Positions 33,818 through 42,972 of a DNA stretch of 58,451 bases are shown here, piece after piece. This DNA is from Nemertoderma westbladi (taxonomy: Eukaryota; Xenacoelomorpha; Nemertodermatida; Nemertodermatidae): NCBI GenBank assembly GCA_032718475.1, contig JAUCBJ010006702.1, positions 1-58,451 of the forward strand, given 5' to 3'. The notes below the pieces were generated by a model that saw only the letters and a list, made by a program, of their open reading frames with translations, did not search any database and was not told the DNA's origin. A program made the translations under genes and the position numbers. Within the stretch, counting starts at the first letter, position 1; every line of letters begins with the position of its first letter.

Positions 33818-34520
33818 TGTTCGTGCTTTTAGACCTTTAGCAGTTTAACCTGCCAATTTTTGTTGTCCTCTTGTTTATAAATCGACTTTAGCCTATATCA
33901 ATTACCTAGTGTACTGAAGTTACATCAGCCGAAGCCAGTCCGTGCGCGGCGTTTGACCCACGGTGTGGGAGACTGGATTCGGATTCCTTGAGAGTTATTG
34001 CAGTGTAGACCTACTGTATTATTCGATTGATCGTTACTATATAATCTCTGACAAATATATTTACTTTCGGGGAAATATTAACAGTTCCTTTAGGACGTGG
34101 CGTTTTAAGTATAAAAACAGAGTTATGACTTATACTAATCACAACTAGATGGCCACAGAGTTTCGTAAATAGCGCATTCTTTAGGAGATGCTTTATTATC
34201 CTTCACACTACTTCACACGACTTCACACTACTTCACACTACTTTACACTAGTTCACACTAATCTGCCGACCGTCACTGAATTTGATCATATATAAGGAGG
34301 ATCGCAACTGACACACATAGGGATTATGAAATAGCATTTAATTCACACAAAAGCAATACTTCATACTACTTTACACTAGTTCACACTAATCTGCCGACCG
34401 TCACTGAATTTGATCATATATAAGGAGGATCGCAACTGACACACAGGGATTATGAAATAGCATTTAATTCACACAAAAGCAATATTATTTAAGTCGCAGT
34501 TGCTACCGGTAAACCTGTTC
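33818..34520 (-). repeat. Putative 5' LTR of element A
   Basis: This matches the copy at 1-622 in inverse orientation. In minus orientation it has 'ccttatatatgatc' (TATA-like), then 'gataataaagcat' (polyA-type signal), and ends ACA at 33818. Its orientation agrees with element A. The upstream limit is uncertain (at least to 34520). The assignment to element A is inferred from position and strand, not from a paired 3' LTR. Confidence 0.55.
34241..34488. repeat. 128-bp tandem duplication in the LTR
   Basis: A 128-bp block starting 'ctttacactagttcacac' at 34241 is repeated from 34369 with few changes, including the TATA-like 'gatcatatataagg'. The LTR therefore carries two promoter-like units. 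Confidence 0.9.
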
Positions 34521-35180
34521 CTCTTACCTCAGTAATCAATAAGATTGGGGGGTTTATGATTATTTATCGGTATTCTCCAAATATAACAGCAATATCCATT
34601 AATATAACAACAATTAATAAAAGACCGTAAACAGAAGTAAAATAATGCGGTGAACAGTCAGTATGTGTTACTTATGCAGTGGTCCAGGGTGTTTCTGAGT
34701 TGAGAAATGATCAGTAGAATGACAAGTTAATAGTTTTACGTTCTTATAATCAAGGCCATCTGATGTTCCTAGGCCAAAGTCTGAAACTTCCACACAGAAG
34801 CACAGAAAATTCCGAGCTGGCTCTGATGCTCAGAAAATAGTAAACAAAGACCGTAATGCATTGCGCGAGTTTCCATAGGTTTCTGTTAGACATAAAGGGA
34901 AAATTGCTCTGATTGGCTGAATAAGGCAGAACAAAGAAACTCCACGTCCACAAAGAATCAGCTGACAGATTTCGTCATCCTGGCTCTAATTCCCTCCCGT
35001 CGGGTAGTTGGACAAATTTAGGGCTATTTTAGAGTATTCTGCGCATTGCGTAAAAATGACTTGTTATGTCTGCAAAAGCTTTTACAAGTACGTAGTTTTA
35101 CACCCAGTGTTATATTACTCCCCTTATTGTTCTATTTGTTCTATTACTTCCCAGAACTATGTTGAAGTAAACCCCATCTC
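34521..35180. other. No supported feature
   Basis: Intergenic sequence. A 67-codon minus-strand frame here has no recognisable similarity. Confidence 0.5.
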
Positions 35181-35842
35181 TGCGACTTTATTTCACTACT
35201 ATTACAACTGTGGATGGTTCACCTTATACATACATTTGTTTATCTCGCGACTTTATTTCACTACTATTACAACTGTGGATGGTTCACCGTGTATACATAC
35301 ACTTGTTTATCTCTGCGACTTTATTTCACTACTATTACAACTGTTAATGGTTCACCTTATACATACATTTGTTTATCTCTGCGACTTTATTTCACTACTA
35401 TTACAACTGTGGATTGTTCACCTTATACATACATTTGTTTATCTCTGCGACTTTATTTCACTACTATTACAACTGTGGATGGTTCACCTTATACATACAT
35501 TTGTTTATCTCTGCGACTTTATTTCACTACTATTACAACTGTGGATGGTTCACCTTATACATACATTTGTTTATCTCTACGACTTTATTTCACTACTATT
35601 ACAACTGTGGATGGTTCACCTTATACATACATTTGTTTATCTCTGCGACTTTATTTCACTACTATTACAACTGTTAATGGTTCACCTTATACATACATTT
35701 GTTTATCTCTGCGACTTTATTTCACTACTATTACAACTGTGGATGGTTCACCTTATACATACATTTGTTTATCTCTGCGACTTTATTTCACTACTATTAC
35801 AACTGTGGATGGTTCACCTTATACATACATACATTTGTTTAC
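35181..35842. repeat. 66-bp tandem array, ten copies
   Basis: Ten near-identical units beginning 'tgcgactttatttcacta' are spaced 66 bp apart (35181, 35247, then 35314, 35380 and so on to 35776). Because 66 is divisible by three and the unit lacks stops, several plus-strand frames stay open through the array (up to ~280 codons). These encode a 22-residue repeat but look incidental. Confidence 0.95.
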
Positions 35843-36757
35843 AACATGTTACTTAACGATATTCAGATTTTCCAGGACTAACATTATAATATATAAATTG
35901 TTAAAAGTAAGTTGGTGTTTTGATGCACCCCGCGGCAGATGGGGGGGGGGGGGGGGGGGTATATCAAATTTACGTCGCCTTCTAACGGCCACCAGCGAAA
36001 TTGTCTATTTCACTAAAAACACTACTAGTGTCACAATTAATTTTCGGCCAAAATTTTAGAAACTTGGTTTTTCTGAATCAGCATCCTCGCCTCCACAAAC
36101 TTATCGGTTACATTTTTTGTTTAGGTCTTAAATTTTTTTTAATATTATTAACTAATATTAAATTCGGCACAAGATATTACTGTAGGCAAATCCTAAATAA
36201 ATTTGACAATCGCCAAAATAAAGGGGCTCCCCTCCTGTTTCACTCTTCCTTTGTACTTCCCTCCTGTTTCCCTCTACCATAACTTAAGACTGCTTGTTCA
36301 ATATAAGTGGACTAAATTGGACGGCAAGTGACAAGAGAGACCTGAACTGGTTAAGTGGGGGGTTAACCCCCATTATTTTTTTCCATAGTTTATTTTAATG
36401 TGTTTCCGAATCTGAAATATTGAGAGCCATTGAAGAATCCCACCTTATTGTGAAACTCCCTCCAGGGTAAATCTTCCCGACCTACGCGTAGCTACGCGAA
36501 GTAAATAAAGACAATCTAATTGTTCTAGAAAAAAAATCGTGCATATTTTAAAAAGACACATAAAAGTTAAAGAGTTTAGAAATGGATAGGTCTAATTAAG
36601 GACAATACTGTTGTATTGAGGACAACAGTCATAAAGACCTACCAACAGTCAGAAAAACTCACCAACTGTCAGAAAACAGACCCAGATCTACCAACGGTCA
36701 AAGCGCTTCAAAAATTACGATTATCTAACTGGGGTTCCTTAAATTCGAAATATTCAA
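35843..36757. other. Intergenic, with a poly(G) run of 19
   Basis: Holds a G19 homopolymer at 35941-35959 and a short GC palindrome region ('acgcgtagctacgcg') near 36484. No gene is seen. Confidence 0.5.
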
Positions 36758-36758
36758 A

Positions 36759-36892
36759 CGCAATAATTTTTATTGTCCGTTTAAATCCTTTTTTTGTCCT
36801 TTTTTTTTTACTTTTTATGTCCTCCAGAAATCTGCCGTTAGGTTCCATGCTACCGGTTTCTCTACTGCTGTTCTCTCAGGCTATCAGTACCT
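36759..36892 (+). repeat. Dispersed repeat R, copy 1
   Basis: Shares 'tttttattgtccgtt', 'atgtcctccagaaat' and 'ctctcaggctatcagtacc' with copies at 52262-52445 and 53538-53862. Copies end at different points, so this is a mobile or satellite-like family of unknown type. Confidence 0.85.
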
Positions 36893-36914
36893 GTACCCTG
36901 TACAGTATCAGTAC

Positions 36915-37475
36915 CTTTTCTCGAAAGTTAACAGTAGGCTTAGGTTTCTATACAGAAATAAAAATAGTTTAAACACCGACTCCCGCAAGTTACTTTGCTC
37001 TTCTTTAATACAGTGTCACATGGACTATGCATGCTCTTCTTGGTATGAAGGCTTAACCAAACAGCTTAAATATAAATTACAAGTAGCTCAGAATAAAGTA
37101 GTACGATTTATTAAAGACTACAAACCTAGGCACCACCTAACTCCAGATGACTTTTCTGAATCTGGACTACTTAACTTAGATAGTAGAGTTAAGCAGCTAC
37201 GCCTTAACCATGTGCATAAAGTGTATAATGGTAAATGTCCCAATTACCTAAAACAAAAATTCAACAGAGTACGCGATACACACTCTTACAGTACCAGAGC
37301 TAGTGCTTCAAACTTCTACCTCCCGAATTGTACACCTTCGAATCTGATACTTTCTTTTTTAACGGTATTAAAAATTGGAACGCTCTGCCGAATAAAATTA
37401 AAAACCTAGATAATCAACATTCTTTTAAATCTGCAGTTAAATCTCACCTCCGTGTGCAATGTAAAAATAGGTACA
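36915..37475 (+). pseudogene. 5'-truncated LINE: reverse transcriptase C-terminal end
   Basis: From about 36915 a frame reads into the RT connection region, with 'RKLLCSSLIQCHMDYACSSWY', a hallmark of CR1/Jockey-type RT C-termini. It continues with 'QVAQNKVVRFI' and 'HSYSTRASASNF'. Near 37340 the frame shifts, and the expected 'IKNWNALP'-type ending follows in another frame to about 37475. Only the 3' end of the LINE is present. Confidence 0.8.
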
Positions 37476-37539
37476 ATAGTCCTACAGTAAGTTATTAGTT
37501 TATTAATTTATTTACTATTTATACTGTAATTACGTTTTA

Positions 37540-38240
37540 GAATAAATTGTTCGGTACATTACATTTTTATCGTTGAGTCGGACATTGTTACGCTCTAGGT
37601 AAAGTTGTGGGGCGAGACACGTAGTCGGCGAGCCTTTGCATACGGTTCATATAGGGCAAATGGGGCATGTCCGTCTGTCTGTCTGTCTGTCCGTCCGTCT
37701 GTCTGGTAAATGTTTGAACGCGAATTTCTCGGCATCGCTCGTTCGGAATTGAACCAAACTTAGTAGGTAAGTAGTTGAGAGAACGTTTAGAAAGTTTGTA
37801 AAGTTTGGTGAAAAATCATGCAGTCTGACGTCAGCTACGACAGATTATGTGGTTTTTAGAAAATGTTAAATTTCTCGGGAAGGTCTCATTTTCCTGAGCT
37901 GAAATTTTGGTGGCCTGTAGAGAATCATGAAGTCTATCTTTTACGAAATTGAAAAGTTAAGACATTTAATTGGGGATCCGCTAGAGACTCAGAAGTAATG
38001 ACATAGGCCTACCGGTACGGTACTGCTGTACAGTGCTGCACTGGTAAGTACGAAATTGCAGAATAACAATTTGACACCACCTAGCGGATTAACATATGAT
38101 TGTATATCGAATGAATACATTTATAGCATGGGATATGGGGTCCAAACTAGACATGCCCCATTTGCTCTATATGAACCGTATGCCAAGGCTTGCCGACTAC
38201 GTGCTGCGCGAAGTCCCCACGAACGTGTACATGTACATAG
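37540..38240. mobile_element. 701-bp insertion with 53-bp inverted repeats
   Basis: The 15 bp 'tgtaattacgtttta' stand on both sides (37525-37539 and 38241-38255), so the interval looks like an insertion into the LINE 3' UTR. Inside, 37618-37670 and 38151-38203 are inverted repeats identical at 50 of 53 positions. A TGTC/CCGT microsatellite lies at about 37671-37706. It encodes no transposase. The inverted repeats are not at the very ends, so the class is uncertain. A related fragment ('gtgctgcgcgaaggccccac') lies near 56640. Confidence 0.65.
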
Positions 38241-38315
38241 TGTAATTACGTTTTATATTGGTTTTAGGTTAGCGTAGTGTAATATTGTATTTGTAACCAA
38301 GTAACATAAAGAACC

Positions 38316-38901
38316 TGTGAGCGGATTCAATTCCGCCTCACCAACCCCATGAAGTTGGGAAGTGGCGTTTTCAGCAATATTGGGGGATACGAGGTTAATC
38401 ACAAGTTAATCTCGTATCACCCCCAATAACGGGGACAACACACAGCCCCAAAGAGCCACACAAAAGAGGTTAGAGGTCAAGCTACCTCGAGAAGGGAAGT
38501 GACAGGCAGCGGGGGGGGGGGGGGGGGGGGGGGAAACACTCCCACAGAGGTGGGAGTTAGCCAATGAGGGGCGAGGGAGAGCATCCGCTAGGTAGTAAGG
38601 CCACAGTAGCGTAGGGGTGAATATATATTACCAGTTAATTATATTACCGGTCAGTTATCTCAGTCACACAGTAGGGACCAGTGACATTTTGTACCGTCAC
38701 TGTAACGTCACCTAACTATACCTGCATCTTACCGGTACAATCCATTAACATCCGCTAGTATATTACCATTGAACTGTGCTATCACATTTTATACTATACC
38801 GCCTATATCAATATCAGAACAACAATAAACTATTATCTTTTCTCAATTATACGGTGACGCGTAACGAAATAAACCGGTCGGGATCCCCTGATCCCGTCAC
38901 A
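38316..38901 (+). repeat. Element B 5' LTR
   Basis: 586 bp, TG...CA. Four hairpins can be drawn: 38317-38341 at the LTR start, 38379-38427 (about 20 paired bases), 38538-38557 (8-bp perfect stem, AGAG loop) and 38879-38896 (7-bp stem, near the end). A G23 run lies at 38511-38533. AATAAA is at 38868-38873, about 30 bp before the end, and a TATA-like 'gaatatatatta' near 38618 could be the promoter. Compared with the 3' LTR it has an extra ~105 bp at about 38666-38770. Confidence 0.95.
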
Positions 38902-38964
38902 GTACAAAATTCAGAGTACTACTGCTAAAACTGTGACTGCCAGCCACCAAAGAAAAGGTTAAAG

Positions 38965-39711
38965 ATGAGCGCAGAGCCCTGAGATCTAGAGGGAGAGAGG
39001 ACACCGCCGCGGACCCCGGACGATACCAACGAAACGATCCGTGAGGCCGCAACGCGACAGTATCGACCCACAACGCCGGATTCGCCGGAGAGGGACGATC
39101 CGGCAGCCCAAGCGGAGGGCGGCCGTCTACCACAACGAGGGATTAGTGAGTCGAGAGGACGAGAGGACGAGTCGACGCACGACAGCGGTCGAAGTACCGA
39201 TGTCGCCGGTCAGCCACAGGCCGAGGGCGACGGACGGCCCACCAGAACGGCGATGGTGGGGCCACCGGTACGACGCCGAACCAGGAGGGGAGGAGGAGAG
39301 GTCGGCGACGAGGACGTCGGAACCAGTGATCGGCTCCGACGAGCCTACAACGCGACGAAGAAACAGCTCAGGGAGGCCAGAGAGGGAGCAAAGGTAGACC
39401 AAGGAAAGTTGAGCCAGCGACTAGGTGAGTCGAATAAACATTTTAGATACCTAGTTCGCTTCGGACAGGGAGAACTAGCCAGTGAGAGAGCGAGGGGGGT
39501 CGCCACCGAACTATTTGAACTGTGGCGATCCGGGATTATGGAGCCCCAAATAGTGTACATAGGGCCGTATTTAGTGGATGCTAGGGGAATTAAATTAGTG
39601 GGTTGGGCAGACCCGCACGAGGGCGAATCCAAGATTAACCCCGAGGATTCGGTCTCGTCGGTTAGCGAGAATCCCAGAAAGCGGGGGAAAGTTAACAGAA
39701 CAGAGAGGTGA
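38965..39711 (+). pseudogene. Element B pre-gag ORF, first part
   Basis: The first ATG after the 5' LTR (38965) opens a frame that meets TGA at 38980, then stays open from 38983 to a second TGA at 39709. The product is Arg/Asp/Pro-rich and disordered up to about 39300. After that comes a compact part with 'LRRAYNATKKQLREA', 'FRYLVRFGQGE' and 'ELFELWRSGI'. An internal ATG lies at 39253. No known domain is recognised. The two in-frame TGA codons could be mutations of CGA or, less likely, recoded stops. The next ORF continues in the same frame. Confidence 0.5.
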
Positions 39712-40869
39712 CGGGGGTCCGTCGCGACCGATAAGTCCGCTACATCCTCTGCAAAAGCAAGAAGGGTGTTAGAAATAGATCTGGCGTGTCAATTAGACAT
39801 GGTGGCGCTAGACCAGAAAGAGTTAGAGAGGCAGTTGGAAGAGGGAACTGCATTGTTAGAAAGAGAGAGAGAGCTGGCGAGAGAGAATAAAGAGAGGGCT
39901 GAGAGGGTCGCAAGAAACTTTAGAGAGTGTGAGGAGATAGAAATAAGAGAGGCGAATGAGCGCAAAGAGCGAGAAGCGAAAGAGGCGAATGAGCGCAAAG
40001 AACGTGAGGCGAGAGGGGCGAGAGAGGAGAGTGAGCGAAAAGAGCGTGGGGCGAGGCGGCTTGAGAGGATTGCGAGAGAGGCGGAGCTGGCCGAGCAGAG
40101 TTTGCGAGAGGACAGGGAGAGAGAGAGAACGGGAAAGCGTGTGCGGGATGATATGCACGCCCGGTTGAGGGGGCTTATGCAATATCAGGCCAAACAGAAG
40201 CGCCGATTGGAGCTGGCGCAGCTGGGGCTATCAGAGAGTGAGGCTGGCTCGGGTAGTGTTTACGAGGAGCCAGAAGTAATGGAAACGTTTGTTAATACCC
40301 CACTTACAGGGACCGGACGACAGACCCAAGACTGGTGTAACCGTATGGGCGGGGGTAATAACAATACATTAGAAGAAGTTAATATTAATAGTACCGTAGT
40401 AGATAACCCTAATCAAACTTTCATTGCAGGAAATAATATTTTGCCCGATAATAGCAATTTTAATATGAACGATCCTAATTTAAATAATAATCCAAATAAT
40501 TCAAATAATCTAGATTCGAATATACAAAATAATTCAAATAATTTAAATTTAAATACGCAAAATAATCTAAATAATAATTTTAATTCAAACGAGCAAAATA
40601 ATCCCGATTCTAATCCAAATATACAGAATAATTTAAATAATAACCCGAATTCAGCACAAAATAATTCTAATAATTTAAATAATTTAGAAAATAATATTGA
40701 TACTGGTGCTATTAATGTAAATGCAGCAGACGTAGGTGGTCCGACCAGCGAGAGCCTGGTAGGCCACATAGCTAGTACGCAGAGAGTAACGGGGGTGAGA
40801 GACCCCGACGGGAGCCTGGTAGGCCACGTAGTTAATACGCAGATAGCTAGAGACGAGAGAATACGCTAG
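39712..40869 (+). CDS. Element B pre-gag ORF, coiled coil plus Asn-rich tract
   Basis: This frame follows the TGA at 39709 without a shift. It has no early ATG (a GTG at 39766 is the first possible non-standard start), so it is probably expressed as part of a longer protein. Residues ~5-160 (from 39766) form a very highly charged Glu/Arg/Lys helix with 'ANERKEREAKEANERKE'-type repeats, likely a coiled coil or single alpha helix. Residues ~210-335 form an Asn-rich, low-complexity tract made of N, L, S, P and Q, like yeast prion domains. The end repeats 'SLVGH' twice. I know of no such combination in BEL elements. The frame ends at TAG 40867. Confidence 0.6.
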   Translation, partial: RGSVATDKSATSSAKARRVLEIDLACQLDMVALDQKELERQLEEGTALLERERELARENKERAERVARNFRECEEIEIREANERKEREAKEANERKEREARGAREESERKERGARRLERIAREAELAEQSLREDRERERTGKRVRDDMHARLRGLMQYQAKQKRRLELAQLGLSESEAGSGSVYEEPEVMETFVNTPLTGTGRQTQDWCNRMGGGNNNTLEEVNINSTVVDNPNQTFIAGNNILPDNSNFNMNDPNLNNNPNNSNNLDSNIQNNSNNLNLNTQNNLNNNFNSNEQNNPDSNPNIQNNLNNNPNSAQNNSNNLNNLENNIDTGAINVNAADVGGPTSESLVGHIASTQRVTGVRDPDGSLVGHVVNTQIARDERIR

Positions 40870-40992
40870 AGAGGGGCGTAGAGGCGAAGTGAGAGATAGT
40901 GAAGTGATAGGTGGCGAGTGGGGGGGGGGGGGGGGGGGGCAGATAGTGCCCCACAGGCATCGGCGGATAATGCACGGGGCGAACTAGGTTAA

Positions 40993-41796
40993 CCGCAGCA
41001 CCCGGCGACGGAGAATAGTAAGGGGGTTACGAATATCCCCAGCGGCCTGCGACCGGGTAGAGAGAGAGAGGTTGGCGTCGCGAGAGGGCAAGCGACGAGA
41101 CGTCGAGCCCAGTCAGAAGAGGGAAGAAGAACAGTGGAGTTTAACCGGGAGGTCGACGAGAGATCTCGCGAGCGGGGACGCTACACTGCAGAGAGAAGAA
41201 GAGAAGAGAGTAGAAGAAGTGTTGTTGCGAGCGACAGGAGAGCGAGGATGGATAGCGAGCCATCGGTAGTAGAGATGGAGTTGGAGACAGGTTGGAGACG
41301 GGAGTGGGGTCGAACTTCGGGAGATTGCCGTCGTCCCGGAGAGACGCGATCTGGCGAGGTGTACTATACGCCGAGAGAGGAGTACAGGGCTTACCGGTAC
41401 GAGGACGAGAATAGTGGAGGGGATCGAAGAGAAACTTCCCGACGGGATATAGCTGCTGATCGAGGATACGGTAGCCGCGGGGAGGACTTCTTGGATTATT
41501 CGAGAAGGTTAAACTTCGGTCCGGAGGGACACATACAGACTGCAGGACATACTGTAGGCCTTACTGCACATACTATAGGCCATGCTGGGAGAGATAATGT
41601 AGGCGATAGGGTAGCGTGGACGACGGGATTATACCCGGAGGTCGTGGAGTACATACCGGTAGGTAGGCCAGAAGTGGATAGGCCTATACTGGTACCAGCA
41701 CAACAGTATGACTATAGCATGCAGGGACATAACATATATCCAGGGGAGGGGAGAGTTATTGTGGATAGGTGTATGGGCCCCAATATATTAACATAA
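40993..41796 (+). pseudogene. Element B pre-gag ORF, Arg-rich part
   Basis: After a G20 run (40920-40939) and several stops, the same reading frame reopens at 40993. It encodes an Arg/Glu/Ser-rich region, then a Tyr/Arg-containing stretch ('YYTPREEYRAYRYEDE') and a His/Gly-rich 'TAGHTVGLTAHTIGHAG' repeat. It ends at TAA 41794, and the Gag frame continues directly after that in the same frame. No ATG suits its start. It is probably a middle part of a large Gag precursor. Confidence 0.5.
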
Positions 41797-42972
41797 ACCC
41801 CAGTACCAAAAATACCGGTGGGAGGGGGACAGCGTGACATTCCCCCATCACAATATCAACAATATACTCAAACAGGAATAAGAACATCGAACCCCCTGGA
41901 CGAGAACAGATCTTGCGACACGGAAATATGGAGGGGGCTGTTACCCCCAATGATATACCCGATGCAAAGGAGGGCAACAGACAGGACGGGCGGACCGCAC
42001 CCAACGGGAGAATCTGTACAGCATCCATCGAACCCATTGGAAGCACAGGCGATGGGAATGGCTACATTAATCGATGCACTGAAGACCAGAATCGAGTTAC
42101 CACCTGTAGAACCATTTAAATTCGATGGAAGTAGGCCGGAAGAATACCTGCAATTTCGGCGTATGTACAGCAATGAGATATTGACTAAGAACCTGACGCA
42201 GGCGGAGTGCCTAAAATATCTACAGGTATATACAGGAGGCCCAGCGTATGACATTGTGAAGCAGTACCAGGGCATCGAGGGTGGCTTCACAACTGCATGG
42301 CGGGTGCTAGACAGGGAGTACGGGCACCCGGCCAAGATCATCCGGCAGACTCTGAGGGGTATAACATTGGGTGGCCTACAGGATAACCCCATTAGCATAA
42401 AGACATTTGCGAACAAAGTCGAGAAGGCGCTAATCATACTGAAGACACTAGACGCGCCATACGAACTCAACGCATCTAATAACATCACCACGATCTGGCT
42501 GCGCAATAAATGGAGGAAAATCGCTTTCTCCACCAGGGAGAAGAAGGGTGCGGAACTGGGCCTAGAGGAAATGTCGAGCTTCCTCAACTACGAAGCCGAA
42601 TTGATCACAGACCCAGTCTATAGCGAGGATAGTCTGGAAAAGGGGCCAAAGACTGAATACAACAGGCCGAAACCAGAACACAACATGGCGAACACATTGC
42701 CAAAGCTCAGACAATCGCTGCCATACACGGCGATGCAGGGGACTGCTAGTCCACATGTAGCCGGGGGTAGGGCCACACCATGGAGCGGACAGGGGAAAAA
42801 TAACAACACAAACAAACATAACCCCAACACGCCCAGTAGGCCGAAACCAAACAATAAGAATAGTAGGGATCTAGGTACGAACACAAGTGTGATACGCAGC
42901 GCACTGTATAAGGACGGCTATAATCCAAACAACAAATCCAATTACACACGAACGCACTTCATCAAACCATGA
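41797..42972 (+). CDS. Element B Gag capsid-like protein (DUF1759)
   Basis: The ~390-codon frame shows the DUF1759 Gag signature: 'PVEPFKFDGSRPEEYLQF', 'TQAECLKYLQVYTGGPAY', 'AWRVLDREYGHPAKI' and 'FANKVEKAL'. It ends in an Asn/Lys/Pro-rich linker. No ATG sits at its beginning, because it follows the TAA at 41794 in frame. Gag would form the particle in the cytoplasm. The stop overlaps the start of the next ORF as ATGA (42969-42972), a -1 relation. Confidence 0.9.
   Translation, partial: TPVPKIPVGGGQRDIPPSQYQQYTQTGIRTSNPLDENRSCDTEIWRGLLPPMIYPMQRRATDRTGGPHPTGESVQHPSNPLEAQAMGMATLIDALKTRIELPPVEPFKFDGSRPEEYLQFRRMYSNEILTKNLTQAECLKYLQVYTGGPAYDIVKQYQGIEGGFTTAWRVLDREYGHPAKIIRQTLRGITLGGLQDNPISIKTFANKVEKALIILKTLDAPYELNASNNITTIWLRNKWRKIAFSTREKKGAELGLEEMSSFLNYEAELITDPVYSEDSLEKGPKTEYNRPKPEHNMANTLPKLRQSLPYTAMQGTASPHVAGGRATPWSGQGKNNNTNKHNPNTPSRPKPNNKNSRDLGTNTSVIRSALYKDGYNPNNKSNYTRTHFIKP

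Larger units (their letters stand above)
21754..34520 (-). mobile_element. BEL/Pao LTR retrotransposon, element A (decayed)
   Basis: A minus-strand element. In transcription order it holds a putative 5' LTR (34520-33818), a long leader, pre-gag and gag frames, nucleocapsid fingers, protease, reverse transcriptase, RNase H, integrase, the BEL C-terminal integrase-associated domain, a 1.4-kb gap, and a multi-knuckle ORF. The pol order (protease before RT and integrase last) with DUF1759-, DUF1758- and A17-like regions is diagnostic of BEL/Pao. At least seven frame disruptions and an integrase insertion show that it is defective. No matching 3' LTR is visible, so the right boundary in transcription order is unknown. 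Confidence 0.85.

Noticed and set aside
35008-36059. Two ~280-codon plus-strand frames
   Set aside because: Created by a 66-bp repeat whose length is divisible by three; no non-repeat domain on either side.
37671-37706. CRISPR-like repeat
   Set aside because: A simple TGTC/CCGT microsatellite; no spacers, and the genome is eukaryotic.
41868-42587. 239-codon minus-strand frame
   Set aside because: Antisense shadow of the DUF1759 Gag of element B, whose plus-strand motifs are clear.
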